Positions 14,039 to 26,159 of a DNA stretch of 64,000 nucleotides are shown in pieces. The position numbers were made by a program, and so were the translations under genes. The stretch lies in assembly GCA_015499995.1 (NCBI GenBank), contig JADNRV010000045.1, forward strand, positions 186,001-250,000, read 5' to 3'. The DNA is from Flammula alnicola (taxonomy: Eukaryota > Basidiomycota > Agaricomycetes > Agaricales > Strophariaceae). The number at the start of each line of letters is the position of its first letter. The stretch's first letter is position 1. Below the pieces are notes generated by a model. The model saw only the letters and a list, made by a program, of their open reading frames with translations, searched no databases and was not told the origin of the DNA.

Positions 14039-16990
14039 TCAAACAGTCGTGCCCGTCTGCCCCCGCCGAGGGTATCTATAACTTCGTGGTTTGGAAGGCC
14101 GCTCTGCGCCTGTGGTCACAGTTGGAGAAGCCTGCACAGGTGGACCGGTCTGCGCGACCCTAGGTGGTGGAACCGGCCTTTCGTCTTTGAAAAGGTCGTC
14201 AGGCACAACACAGGTCTGGATATCCTCCATGGGTATCGAGAAAGACTCAGAAAACGATAGAGTATTAGCTTGTGGTACAAGTAAAGGCGGCGACAAACTT
14301 TCCCAAAAAGAAAGTCAGTTCAAGTGTTTTTTCACGTGTATGTAAAACTTACTTTGTCTTCCGATTAGATGGGAATGGCGTTCTTGGACTTTCAGGAACA
14401 TTTTTGCGAGTCGTATGGGTAGAAACAGGCGTCAAAGGGATGTATTCGGCGGGCTCAGCGTCAGCTTGGGTTTGGGCGTTGGTCTTTGCACGTTGTTCGA
14501 CCGTTTGGCGGTGTCGCTCCTTGTCTCTTGCGCTTTGCTCGGCACGCCGACGAAGAATCGCTTCGTGCTAGATGATGCGACATGAGATATATTATCAGAA
14601 GAAACAGCGGCCACTGTGTACCTTTTGCCTCTGATGTTCATCCATAGTCTCCGTATCTTTGACAGCTGCCTTCTGTGTAAGTGTTCAGGTTATCATTCAA
14701 TCTCAAAGGTAGACCAATTACCAGATTTTTTTCGGTTTCTTCGCTGTATTTTCGGGAATAGCAGATCCGTGCCCCTCCGCCCGAGCTGACTGCCCAGTAG
14801 CAGTGGCTGATAGACCTTGTTTTTCCTCGAGTCGTTGAGCCTGCTTCGCTTTCCGTTTTTCCTTCAGTTTGGCACGTCGAAGCTCCTTCCGTTCTTCTTC
14901 GCTCAGTGCTTTTTTTGAAGTTATAGGTTTGCTTTTTCGTCCGGAAGGTTCGACTGTGATGGAGATCCGTTGGCAGCTGGCCTGTTCGCTTCCTCGGCGC
15001 GTCCTTTGGCATTTTCCGCTAAAGAGCGTTCTCGTGCTTCATGTATCCGAGCCTCGTTTTGCTCCTTTAGCTTTTTCTCTCGTGAGGCTTGCTCACGCGA
15101 CTCAGCTTCAGCCCTTGCACGCGACTCAGCCTCTCTCGCAAGCGCGTCCGCTCTGGCTTTAGCATCTCTCGCACGCGCCTCAGCTTCAGCGCTCAAAAGC
15201 ATCTCTTTCGCACGCATTTCCTCCTGTGCTCTACGATGATCTTCCAATCGCTGATGTTCCATCTCTGCCTTTCGCCGTGCCTCTTCTTGTGTGGCAGCTT
15301 GTTTACGGTCCTTTTCGGCTCGTTTCGCCGCCCGGGTCTCTTTTTTCTGACGGTTAATCGCAGCACGCTCCTGCTCCTCTGCGATTCGCGCCTCTTTTTG
15401 CTGTGCGACCTCTTGTTGGCGAAGGGATTTTTTCGACAAAATAGGTGCTGAATCCTGATGGACCATCTCTTCAAGTGGAATAAATCCTTTCTAAGTAAAG
15501 TAATCATTAGTGCTGTCAGCATAAACCAATCAGCGAGAAATAATTGAAGTCACCTTGCTCCGTAAAATTTCCCTAATCTCCTCGGACATAGTTTCTGACT
15601 TCCAGCATCGCTCGACGTCGTGCGTCGTCGCGTCTTTCACTAAAAGTTCAACCATGGCAGGAACGCGACTTTCTATGGCAAGTTGCAGAGGCGTACGACC
15701 AGAAGGCGCTGCTTTGGAGGGATGATAACCTTCGAAGGATTTCCCTCGGCGTTCCATGATGAAACGTACTACACGAGTGTTTCCGGCTTGGATTGCCGCA
15801 TGGAAGGGAGTAAGTTTATTCTTGTTCAGGGTAGTGGGTTTTGCGCCTAATGAAAGAGACGTTGCATGAACAGAAATAGAAAGAGGGCACGATTACTTGC
15901 CTCGTTCAATTAGAAACATGACAAGAGTTTCATCACAATGGCTTGCAGCCGCATGCAGCAATGTGTCGTGATGCAGAACGTCGTCTTGCTTCCGCGTTTG
16001 CTTTCCGCGTTTTCTCGGGGCGCTAACATCAAGATCGTAATCAAGAACAGACTTTTGAACGCCAGAAGAATTTCCCGCCAAAGCAGCCTGGCAAAAAAAA
16101 TTAACAAGTTTGAAGTCGGCATGAGAAAAGAAAGCCTGCCTGGAAAGCGTGCTCCAGTGCAGTGACTTGACGATCCTCATCTGCCTTGAGTTTCTTGGCG
16201 ATCCTCTCTCGCTCCCTTTCTTCCTCTTCGATCTCAAGTTCTGGAAACATCGTGTAAGTCAGCATACGAGACAGCATGCCAGTGAAATGAACTGACCTAA
16301 TTCGCGCTTGCGTTTTTCGTATTCTTCCTTCTCTCGCATTTGCCGCTCCGCGTTTCGTGCTTGACGTTCCTGTGATTCCGCGAAGCCGCCTGAAAAAGTA
16401 GAAACTCCAGCTCCAGCATGTCCGGAACGTTCATAGCGGTAGCCTAAAAAATGGAAGGATGTGTTAACGTCTTGAGAGCCTTTGTAAAAAGTTGAACTAA
16501 CGTTGGCCCTTTGCTCGTGAATATCGATTGAAAAGTGTTTCCGCAAACATGAACCTAAAATTAAAACATGCATAAGATGAGGACCACAAAGAAAAAGTGG
16601 ACCGCACATGTAGAACTCTCGCAGCTCATCTTCGTCCAAAGGAATATCATCGTCTTTGGAAAAGCTGTAGGTGAAGCCGTGAGTGTGTTTTGTACCAGTG
16701 GCGGATGGTTCTGGGACATGGCTCCATGACGGATTGTCGAAATGTCTCTGGCAGATGTTCCACGCGGCGCCGATCTGCGGGGTTGACGTTGTGAGAAAGC
16801 CAATTGGGGGTTATTGTGGTTTAGAGCCAACCTGCTGAAAGCGCTGAGTAGCGGTAGGATCACCGTGGTTGCGGTCAGGGTGGTGGATAAGGGCCAGGCG
16901 CTTGTACGCCTTGGTAGCTGTTACCTGATCGGTGTCTGTGGTGATGCCGAGAGCAGCAAATGCTTCGACGACCTCCGCCTTGAGAACCAT
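14039..16990 (-). CDS. J-domain protein with ankyrin repeats and long charged helix (one apparent frameshift)
   Basis: Starts at ATG 16988-16990. Residues about 8-60 form a J-domain (TKAYKRLALIHHPDRNHGDP) with the HPD motif needed to stimulate Hsp70. A charged helix follows (QERQARNAERQMREKEEYEKR). Then come about three ankyrin-like repeats (HDTLLHAAASHCDETLVMFL, LTPFHAAIQAGNTRVVRFIM, GRTPLQLAIESRVPAMVELL). A highly charged coiled coil of about 150 residues rich in Ala, Arg, Glu and Lys is next, then a Pro-rich tail ending YRYPRRGQTGTTV with TGA at 14039-14041. The coiled coil is interrupted at the A-run complementary to 14933-14937; one extra base there restores a continuous frame into SKPITSKKALSEEERKELRR. 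The J-ankyrin combination suggests an Hsp70 cochaperone with a scaffold role. I do not recognise a named orthologue. It shares a 290-base promoter with the zinc-cluster gene. Confidence 0.78.
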
Positions 16991-17280
16991 GTTGGGAGTA
17001 AGTAGCGGTGTGACAGGACGCGACTGTGATTATGCGCGGAGTTGTCGGAGTGCGACGGAGCTTGGCGAATGATTAATGAGGACTCAATTTCAGCAATAAC
17101 TCAGCGGCCAGTGGTCGCCTCTGCTCGCTGTGGATACGTGCCGTGTGTATGAGGATGTCCGGTGAGCAACGATGTGCGCAGTGACGAAGCCAGTAACTCG
17201 GCTGAACGGGAAATGGGCAGGTTTATGTCAGCGAATGTCTGAGCCGAGATACACTCCTCTGCTTCTCTCCTGCTTGTCTC
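16991..17280. promoter_or_regulatory. Shared divergent promoter (J-domain protein / Zn2Cys6 factor)
   Basis: 290 bases between two divergent start codons, with no ORF of its own. It is rich in GAG/CTC and CGG-type triplets. No motif is strong enough to name. Confidence 0.4.
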
Positions 17281-18195
17281 ATGCCTTCCGTCGACGACAA
17301 AAGCCTTGATGACGAGGAGCCCCTCGAACCACCCTCTCAACCTTCACACCAAGCTCTGCATTCCGACGCTTTCTCTGGAATGCCGATGCACGTCTACCCC
17401 ATCCCTAATCCATACCTCCCGTCACATCAGCCTCTGCGTTCCAAGCGAAGGCAAGTCAAGAATGCCTGCACGCATTGCCAGAAGGCCTGCAAAAAATGCG
17501 ACGATGCTCGCCCCTGCCTTCGCTGCGTAAAGTACGGTATATCCGAAGAATGTGTCGATTCACAGAGGAAAGAGCGGAAAAAAGGGATCAAAAGGGGTCC
17601 ATACAAGAGGCGCGATGGAAAAGGTGCGTCTTTTTGCTTTATATCTTTTCTGTGCTCCATACTGATGTTTGGATTTCCTTGTTTCCTTGGACTGTCTCTG
17701 ATTTATCTTGGTGATCGTGCAGGCAACAATGTTGAGCATGCCAACACACCCCCACAGGTTGTGCCCGTCTCACACAGTGTTCCGCCACCAATCACAGGGC
17801 CATATATGCCCATGCCAGGCTACCCACCTGGATTCTACAGCCACTACCTACCTTTGGTCTCAAAGCCAGGAGAGGGTCAACCGACATATTCAGGCCCGCA
17901 GTATTTCCTAGCCTCGGTTCCTCCCCATGTGCAGTCACAGTTACATGGAACACCAGATGGCGACAACAATGCCTATCCTGCCCAGGGGTTTTATCCAGGA
18001 GCTGTCCTTGCTCCTATGCCATATCATCCTCAATATGCCATTCCCAGACCTGATGGGACTTCTGTTCCGAATCAGTACCCTCCCTATCTGGGCCCAGTTT
18101 ACCCCAAGCAGTCTCTGGCTGGTGGACAAGGTGAGATGGTAAATGATGGTCTTGTAAGGAATGAGCAGGAGGGAGTCAATGGCAAGACAGATTGA
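17281..18195 (+). CDS. Zn(II)2Cys6 zinc-cluster transcription factor
   Basis: Fungal binuclear zinc-cluster DNA-binding protein, acting in the nucleus. The cluster CTHCQKACKKCDDARPC... plus RCVKYGISEEC supplies the six cysteines at about residues 63-92. A basic linker (RKERKKGIKRGPYKRR) follows. One intron of about 100 bases (roughly 17622-17722) splits GKG from NNVEHANTPP. The rest is Pro/Tyr/Gly-rich and probably disordered, an activation-type tail. No fungal-specific middle homology domain is visible, so the protein (about 270 residues) is short for the class. The same cluster-plus-linker sequence is familiar in other basidiomycete factors, but I cannot assign a target pathway. Confidence 0.88.
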   Translation: MPSVDDKSLDDEEPLEPPSQPSHQALHSDAFSGMPMHVYPIPNPYLPSHQPLRSKRRQVKNACTHCQKACKKCDDARPCLRCVKYGISEECVDSQRKERKKGIKRGPYKRRDGKGASFCFISFLCSILMFGFPCFLGLSLIYLGDRAGNNVEHANTPPQVVPVSHSVPPPITGPYMPMPGYPPGFYSHYLPLVSKPGEGQPTYSGPQYFLASVPPHVQSQLHGTPDGDNNAYPAQGFYPGAVLAPMPYHPQYAIPRPDGTSVPNQYPPYLGPVYPKQSLAGGQGEMVNDGLVRNEQEGVNGKTD

Positions 18196-18672
18196 CCAAG
18201 GCATGGTATCAGAGCACATTCAATTTTTGTTACCATTTACTATGCTATCTCTTGCTTGTTTCTTTTGTTTTCTGTTCCTTTGTAATGTTAGTTTTTTCTG
18301 ATCAAATGCTGTTGCCTTGTCTGAATACTTGAGAGAGTGAATCTTTCAAAATGGTACTGAGTCACAAACTGGAGTGAGAGTGAGATGGACCTTCAATTTT
18401 ATTTTTTTTTTGCCCGGGGATTCTATATAACTTATAGACCATATTTTAGTGCAGTGTCACATTTCCAGGCTTGTTCCAGGTTTACAAAGTCAAGAAAACA
18501 TTTTCAAATGAGTTCTAATAGAACAGAAACAGTAAAAGACCATAGTGTGAACTACGTAACCACAAGACAACATGTATTGGAGAGCTATAGCCATTTGTAA
18601 TGGACTTCTGTTAGCATAGACTGTAGGCACCATAACAAGGCGAGGACTTGGTCGAAGGTGTCCATTCGAGAG
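18196..18672. other. Convergent intergenic region
   Basis: 477 bases between the zinc-cluster gene (+) and the RasGEF fusion gene (-). It is T-rich with a TTTTATTTTTTTTTTG run near 18400, compatible with 3' UTR and poly(A) signals. No supported ORF. Confidence 0.4.
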
Positions 18673-21600
18673 TTATGAGGTTTTAAATCCTAGAGTCTTC
18701 AGTTGGGATCTGCGAGTCTTGTAATTCAGAGTCTCGCGGGCTTCCAAAAATTTGCTTCGAGCCATCAATTCATCATCTGAGGTAGGAGTCATTTTCAACT
18801 TCTGAAGTTGATTTATAAGGTAGTCGAGTTGGCCCTGTTGTCGATATTGTTCTAGATTAGGAGGTTTATAGTGGACCACTTCTTTAACGCGGTCCATGAA
18901 ATCGATATAGCGTTGGAAATTGATCAGCGGTCGGCCGTTCACTTGAACAATTGTAGGATGTTTTTGAAGGACGAGATGCAACTCCTTCAAGTGAACAGCT
19001 GTAAAATGGGAGGTAAGTTAATGAATGCACCTTCGAGAAAGAAAAAATATGGCCGACCTAGCCAGGGAATGCAACAATCCCGCTCTTGGGAGCTTGTTGC
19101 ATCATTTAGGGCCTCGCGATACCCGCGGTGGTTGGAAGAAGGATTAATGATATCGTCCAGAGCCTGCAGTCTGCGCTGCATGTGGACTGTCAATGCAGAT
19201 CTCGTCAACTTCAGTCTTTCGATCGGAGCAGAGTGTAGTGCAGAAGCAATAGCAACCAGCGACGAGAAGTTGCGCAGTTTCTGACATTCCTAACACACAA
19301 GTTCGATAATAGATGCATAGAATTGAGTTGCCTGACTCACTTGGGCTGTGTGGATGAAGAACTTGAGAATTTCTGTCCGTTGTTCCACGCCATCATAATG
19401 TAGTATCGAATCCTTCACCCAAAAGACGATCTTATTATTAGTCGTGTAGGTCCCTTCTACGGCGTTGTATCCGGGATATCGTCTCAGGTGCGCAATATAA
19501 TCCGAAGGAACGAGATCCTTGTATATATCTCCTTCATAAAGCGTAAGAGCAATCGCAAGATCATTTGGTTTGATCTCCGATGCTTGAAGTGTCCTCCTAC
19601 CAGGAGATAGAGGGGGTGGTAAAGTATCGTTACGTGCCTAGAAACGGGAGTGAATAAGAATGAGGCATTTGCAATCCAAATCAGAATATGACGCACCCAG
19701 TGCTCAATAAGTTTTAAAAGATCTCTCGCTTTGTCGGACATGGTTACTGAAGACTTCATGCGAATAGCGGATTCACAGAAAGTCTTCATTTGCCAAAGCA
19801 GTTGGTGATCTACTAGCAGATGACGATTAGAGAGCCAATACGTGATGACCATGAATACACTAATCATCTTTAGTCAAACTCAGCTGGACATTCACTAGAC
19901 ATTGGACTAACTTGTATTGTAATGCTACTCTGCCATCGGGGTGTGCCTCTGCATTTGATTCAGCCTCATAAAAATGACGAGATAACGTGCGGAAGAGGTC
20001 TTCAGGTGTTGTGAAGTCTGCGCAAGCCGTCAGCAGGACATCTCGGTACTCTATGTCTTTGCGCGAGTCTACAGGGAGGCTATCAGAAGTGGGTTTAACT
20101 GCACAAACCCATAAGCAACTCACCGAAATTGGTTATAAGGCGCTGAACAAGGCCTGCTAACGTACCTGACGAAACTACGCCGGATTCGGTAACATTGACG
20201 ATAATCCGAGTGTCCGTTACAGCCTCTCTTATTGGACCTGTCACCTGAATGCCGGAGTCTGACGAAATGATACTTCTGATTGGCGAAGGTGTACTGCCAT
20301 CGTGCGTGTCGGTAGGGAAGTGTATACTATGTGGAGTAGGTAAAGGCGATGAGAGATGAGGGACCTCTAATGTCGGTGGGCTCGAATAGGAAATAGATAA
20401 AGCGCGAGGAGAGAATGGTAGCGAAGAGTTCGGTCGACGGTCCAATTCAGTGTGAAATGAAGGGCCCGTGCTCGAAACTGACTTATGCCGACCGTTCCTT
20501 CGTTCGATTGAACCCGTCAAGAATCCAGGGCTAGGCGAGAGAGCGAGGGGTGATAATTGATCGATTTCTTCGGTCTCATTGGAAGGTATTAAGGGTGATC
20601 GTAGTCTTTGGCCCGATATGGATGACACGGCACTCGTCTCGCTCGAGGTTGATGGCCTACTTCCGCTGTGTTTAATTAACGATGATGTAGGCCGGCTATC
20701 TGCAATAAATAAACACGGTTCAGCAACCACATATCATTTGGAGTTCTGCTGAAAATATACCTATGCCAGATCTTATTCCTCTTATTGCAAGAATTGAAGT
20801 CTTAACATCTGAAATTGGAGGCCTGGATTCCGGTTTTTTCTGCCAGCATCTTCGCATCAAGGCCCACATATCGTCAGAAAGGCCTTGTAAGGTTGCAATT
20901 CGTCCTGGATGGTCAGGGAGCTTGCCATTATCAAGCTCGCGGAGGACAACAATATCCCTAGAGAAATTCCTGAACGGTATTTCACCACTAAGGATTTCAA
21001 GACAGATCATGCCGAAGCTCCAGACGTCTGAATGCGTGGATGAAGGCCCTGTTTGTTGAAGAAGTTCCGGTGCAAACCATCGCGGGTTGAGGCTATGTGA
21101 GGTAGTCATTCCTTTTCCACACTGAATAGGATTAGTCTAACAGGAGAGATTGCCTTAATGAAAACACTTACATCCTCCAAAATTTTAGATAATCCAAAGT
21201 CGGAAAGCCGGGCAGTGCCGTCTTGCGAGATCAATACATTTGCCTTGAAAATTTATTTATTTAGCTTGTCGGGTGTAACAATGACGTTTTGTTACTGACT
21301 CCTCGAAGGTCTCCGTGGACAATTCCTCGATTGTGCAAATATTCAAGGCCTTTACAATATTGTCATTTCTGGACTCGAGAAGGATGGGGTGGCACTTACC
21401 AAACGCAGCATCAGTCAAGAGCTTTAGTCGATCCACAGTAGGAAACTTCTTTACATATGAAACAGCTGTTCCATTATCCATCCAAGGGCTGACCTGTATA
21501 TTCACGTGAGGCTGAAAAAAATGAATTTCTTTGCCCTTACGCACTGAGTACAGGTCTTCGCCAATATAGGTGACGCCATACAATGGGACGACGTTAGGAT

Positions 21601-24600
21601 GATCGAGTTCTCTCCAAATTGATACTTCACGTTGGAAACGCTGCGGGAGACATCAGCTACCGGTTTTTCAAAAGAGGTTTGAGTACTGACATATTGGACT
21701 TCAGGACTGTTTGCAAGGGTTCTTGGTAAGCGCAAGGCAACCTGTGCATCGTGTTAGCTGAGTACTGCGGATATCAATGATATGGAACTGACTGGTTCTC
21801 TATCGAGCCATCGGCCTAGAGTCGCGAAAACACGATCAGGTTAATCAGACCGAGGCCAAAAGACAGCGTGTACACAAACCGCGAAATATATCATTGAAGG
21901 AGCCTTTAGCTATTGTACTTTGAGAGCTCAAGGTTACTTGACCGGACACTGTATTTGAAATGATGAGTGGATTTCCTGCAACACTTAAATGCATGACTCA
22001 CAATCTGTCAGAGGTGGTAACTTCGAGGTCTTTTGGTGTAGCTCCCATAGTCCTGCCTTGAAAACTTCTTCTTCAATTGGTTCTAGAGAAGGATTCATTA
22101 ATTCCTATAATTTTTATTAATTTGTGAGGATTGAAGAAAGGAGTTGATAATCACTGTTTGGAGACTCTCCATCATTTCTTCGACAGGACGCGAATCACGA
22201 GAAGGCTGCATGGTTAATAGAGCCTTCATATCCTCATTGCTTTTAACAATGACTTGTAGAAGGTCCCTTATTTCAGCTTTGTCACGCTCCTGGATTGCTT
22301 TCGATTCAAGTTGACCTCGTGTCATTTCCATATTCACTTGAATCTAGGAATCGAAAAGTTATAGTTCACACCGACAGAAACGGGAGGATGGGCACATACA
22401 TTGAACTTCATCATTGCACCATCAATATCTCGGTGAAGTCTATCGATTCCATCCTTGATTTCTCCTTGGTGAAGAAAACTCTTGAGTTGGTTCCATGAGC
22501 CCCATTCTTTGACCTTTCGATGCATGCGCATAATAATACTGGATGAGAAAAGGACGGGGATCAGTCGAGTCTGAGAAAGATATTAAGGCTCTGTGCGACT
22601 TACCTTTCGATTTCATCAGCAATTTCTTGCACTTTGGAGCCCTCCAAACCTCGATAACTATCTCGAAGAGCGAGCATCAAGTTGACACAACGCCCACCCA
22701 TGTCCCCGCATTGTTGCTAATAGAGAGAAGTTCGATGTAATCGGTGCATGGACAGTATTACAAGGTGGCTCACCTTATACAATTTGACATTCTCGATCCC
22801 AGCGTATGTAGCCCGAACTATAGGGAAACATCACGATCAGCTTCATTGTTATCGGGTTAGCGAGAGCGTCGCACGTAATGAAATGCCTGTACTAAGACCT
22901 GGTACAGGTGACAACGAGGCCAAAGTTGCTACAGTATGCGTTGAAGGAGATAGTGAAAGGCTGGGGTTTAGCAGAGAAATATAAGGGGGAGGGACATGAC
23001 TCTCGTATAATTCAGGGATTTTGGCCTTGCTTTGAGTCATTTGATCTTTCGGCTGCAAGAAGACAACACCTTAGAAGAGGAATATCAGATACCACAATCA
23101 ATCTTTAAGACGAACTTTTTACAGACCTTCTTCTTCACATATCTCATGGGCCGCGAGGACTCTGGCCACAATGTCCTCGGCAAGAGGTAGAGTAAGGTCG
23201 TCCTGAACCAAGGATGAGCCATCATATATGGTTCGCGTTATGAGGCAACCATAGTTTCTGTACCTCGGTTATGACCGATAACCAATCCCTATCCTCTGTG
23301 ATCACTATCTTAGCTTGAGAATTCTGCATGTCCGACATGAATTTAAACAGAATCCCGATGAACGTTAAGCAAGAAACTTAAGGCAATCGGCTTACCAAAT
23401 TCAATAACGTTTCATTGATTATTTTCGATGGATGGGCCGTCTATGGACCGAGGTCATAGTTGTGTAATGTTCACAGACGAAATTATCAAAGTACGCACCA
23501 TAGCTACGGGTGACTCGGAAATAAGCACAGATCGTGCCGTACCCTCTGAATAGAACGGGACATCAGGGCCATGGTCATCTCTGGGCGGCACAGACGGCTT
23601 AGTCGATCCAATACAGGTCGCAGGCGGGAAAAGCGAACTAGTGGCATGACTCAAATCGTCCTGAATGTACAGCGCGCCGAGGTCACACGACAGCTTGCTC
23701 CAGACATCTTCTCGCAGAGTTGGATTTAAGGTCCGAATAAAAAGGCATTGATTTTTGTATGTTATTGGCCTGTCCGGGTCGTCCCTCCTTAAGACCTCTA
23801 TTTCCCAAGAGTCAGGCCCTGCCCTGACATCAGCCGAGCCAGAATACTCCCAATAGTACATGGGATCTGAGCTGTTTTGTGTTGTCGATTTAAATTTGAG
23901 GCGAAAGTCATTCTGCTCTGTCAAGTTACTAAAAGTAGCCATACCCCAGGCAGTGGCTTTATCGCAACCGACGACCAAGCGAATATCGCCATTCTTGGCT
24001 TCACATCCGAGAGGACCATTGGCGAATCTGTACCAGCTTTCTGCATTGGCAGAAGCGTAGTGTCGGAACCTGGAGATGTTTCTTAAATCACTTGAAGTAG
24101 CTCCATCAGGCATCGTAAGTAGAGCGCCCTCTGAAGCGGATGTTTCGAAAGTTAAACCACTAGTTGGCAAACGCGAAATTTGACTGTGTTCGCCAGCGAT
24201 AGAAATAGAGATGAACGTACGGCGAATCACCACCTTGCAACAGGGACCGTTTGATTGAACCACTAGCAACGTAGCTGCCATGCCTAAACTCTTGGTGCAC
24301 ACGTATGTCACGGCCCCCAAGTGGCGGGTTTACTGGAGTGAAGTCATCTGGGACTTCGCTGGAATTGACGGGGTGGTCGCGGGGAAGACATATGTTGAAC
24401 AAAAAGTCAAAACTGCCAGAAGGTGTGATTATTCCCACGTCTCCTACAGCGATTCCCTGCCTTTGGTATATGGGGGGAAGCTGATTATTGGGCTCTGGAA
24501 TCCAAAGAGGATACCCACGCCCTTTGACTGCAAGATGTCGATAATAGACATCACAGCTCTTCTGAACCGGCAGATCCTGTTGATGTTATAAATTTACACA

Positions 24601-25312
24601 TAAACGGCATTGTCAAAGCGATAAAAGAAAATGTAAATGAAAGCATTTCTTTTACTACTCACCCTCGTCCCAGTTCCAGAATTTGCGCCTAATTTTCATG
24701 ATGAAGCACATTTGTACCGGTTTGAAGTCTGTATGCATGCTTACGGGTGGCTTGGCTCGACGCAACGTCTTGATGCCTTTCCTCGGGGTGCGTACTGGGA
24801 TTCTATATTCACAAGTTAGATTCAGTATTGTGTATGAAGTGGATAATAATCCGTAGTACAGTATATTGGTGAAGATCTCTCGTACCATCGACAGGGATAT
24901 CTAAAAATGCAAGATGGCGGGTGGTGTTAGCTGGAAATGGTATTTGGGAAGAATGCAATCCCGCATACGATTGGCATTAATGGTGACGGTGACATGAGCC
25001 CCTCCAGAACTGATGAATTGTCCTCCGTTTATGTCCAAATTGCTGGAAGACTGGAGGATTGAATTTGGGGAAGGTCTATAGTGAGATTACAGATATTAAA
25101 TGAGTATAAGGACTTGGTTGGTCGCTGCAAACAGACAAGAATAAAGTAGACACGGACTGGACTTCTGAGACTCTTCCTGCATCCTGAACAGAGGGTGATG
25201 GTACAAGTTCTCCAACAGAGGAATCATTGCGCTCGACTTGGCAAGGTTGACTCCGTATTTGGTCATGGATATCGGTGTGGCCGGGAGTGGTAGCCCCTTG
25301 CGGAAAGTTCAT
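18673..25312 (-). CDS. MLKL-like helical domain / kinase-like / RasGEF fusion protein
   Basis: A single spliced frame of roughly 1,650 residues and more than 20 exons; I followed the main junctions between modules in phase. Order: (1) start ATG 25310-25312, acidic leader, then NLDINGGQFISSGGAHVT; (2) a module at about 24800-23500 with GRGYPLWIPEP, GIITPSGSFDFLFNICLP and VGCDKATAWGMATF, known to me from other Agaricomycete proteins but without a function; (3) a four-helix region at about 23000-22100 (NVKLYKQQCGDMGGRCVNLM, LEGSKVQEIADEIE, QGEIKDGIDRLHRDI) like the N-terminal domain of MLKL; (4) a TKL-type kinase fold at about 21960-20760 (HGDLRGANVLIS, SDFGLSKI, RWFAPELL) in which the beta-3 lysine is Arg (VALRLP); (5) a Ser-rich linker; (6) RasGEF_N (TLAGLVQRLITNF, FTTPEDLFRTLSRHF) and a catalytic RasGEF domain ending at TAA 18673-18675. 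The RasGEF part should load GTP on a Ras-type GTPase. Coupling to the MLKL-like part is inferred. Confidence 0.8.
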
Positions 25313-25503
25313 GTTGCTTGAGGGAGTGAATCGATTTCAGCTGCCTTGTAGCTAGACTTGGTGGCACAGTGACTCTGAGTAGGGAAGGAGAAGAATCATG
25401 ATGGAGCGCACAACGACTTTACTGGTCTTTACTAGTACGAGTGTAACTGGATTGATTCGGCTGACTCTTATGTAATTATGTAAGTAGTACTAGTACTATA
25501 CTT

Positions 25504-26139
25504 CAGTGGTGGCATGACCTTCTTGACCCAGTCAAAAAGGTCAGACCCAATTCGAGGTCAGACCCATCTGACTGGTCAAGTCAGCCGGTCGAAGGGTCAG
25601 AAGCCGTACCCTCACGTGAATACTGACAGGAGCCGCCTGTACTAACATCTATTACCTAATCTCACTGCCTCCTGTTCCGCCACATTGTCCATCCCTCTTC
25701 CGCTGGCCTTCCCAATGAACCCTGAACGCCTCACCGATTGTTTGATTCCACAATCAAGCCAGAGGATGGATTAGAGTTCTATCGAAGACGACTTGCTTGG
25801 ACACAGTAAGTGTGCGGCTGCCCTAGCCGATGAACTGCAGAATGAGTCTGTGCCTTCAATATTTGTGACGACAGCACAAGCAGCTCTATCAATTTGACAC
25901 TTAGTTACTGTAGGCAAGGTATTAGCATCTACTCATATATAGTTCTTAGAAAAGAAACTCTGAATATGAGGAGAATTGGCAGCGCAAATGTCGAACACGA
26001 GTGGGTGGACTCGACTCCGGATACAGCCTACCGGTTTCTCACGACCCTTTTTGACCGGTCAGGTCAGAATGCCTTCCACTGACCCGTATTTGGCCTGACC
26101 CGGTCGTGACCAGTCTGGACCGGGTCAGTGACACCACTG
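25504..26139. mobile_element. Non-autonomous hAT-type MITE with 8-bp target duplication
   Basis: A 636-bp element flanked by perfect 8-bp direct repeats CTATACTT at 25496-25503 and 26140-26147. The ends are inverted: CAGTGGTGGCATGACC at the left and, on the other strand, CAGTGGTGTCACTGACC at the right. Both subterminal regions carry clustered GGTCAGACCC / TGACCGGTCA-type motifs. An 8-bp duplication and a CAGTG-type terminus are hallmarks of hAT transposons. No transposase ORF is present, so it must rely on an enzyme encoded elsewhere. It lies just upstream of the RasGEF fusion gene. Confidence 0.85.
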
Positions 26140-26159
26140 CTATACTTAGTCTACAGATA

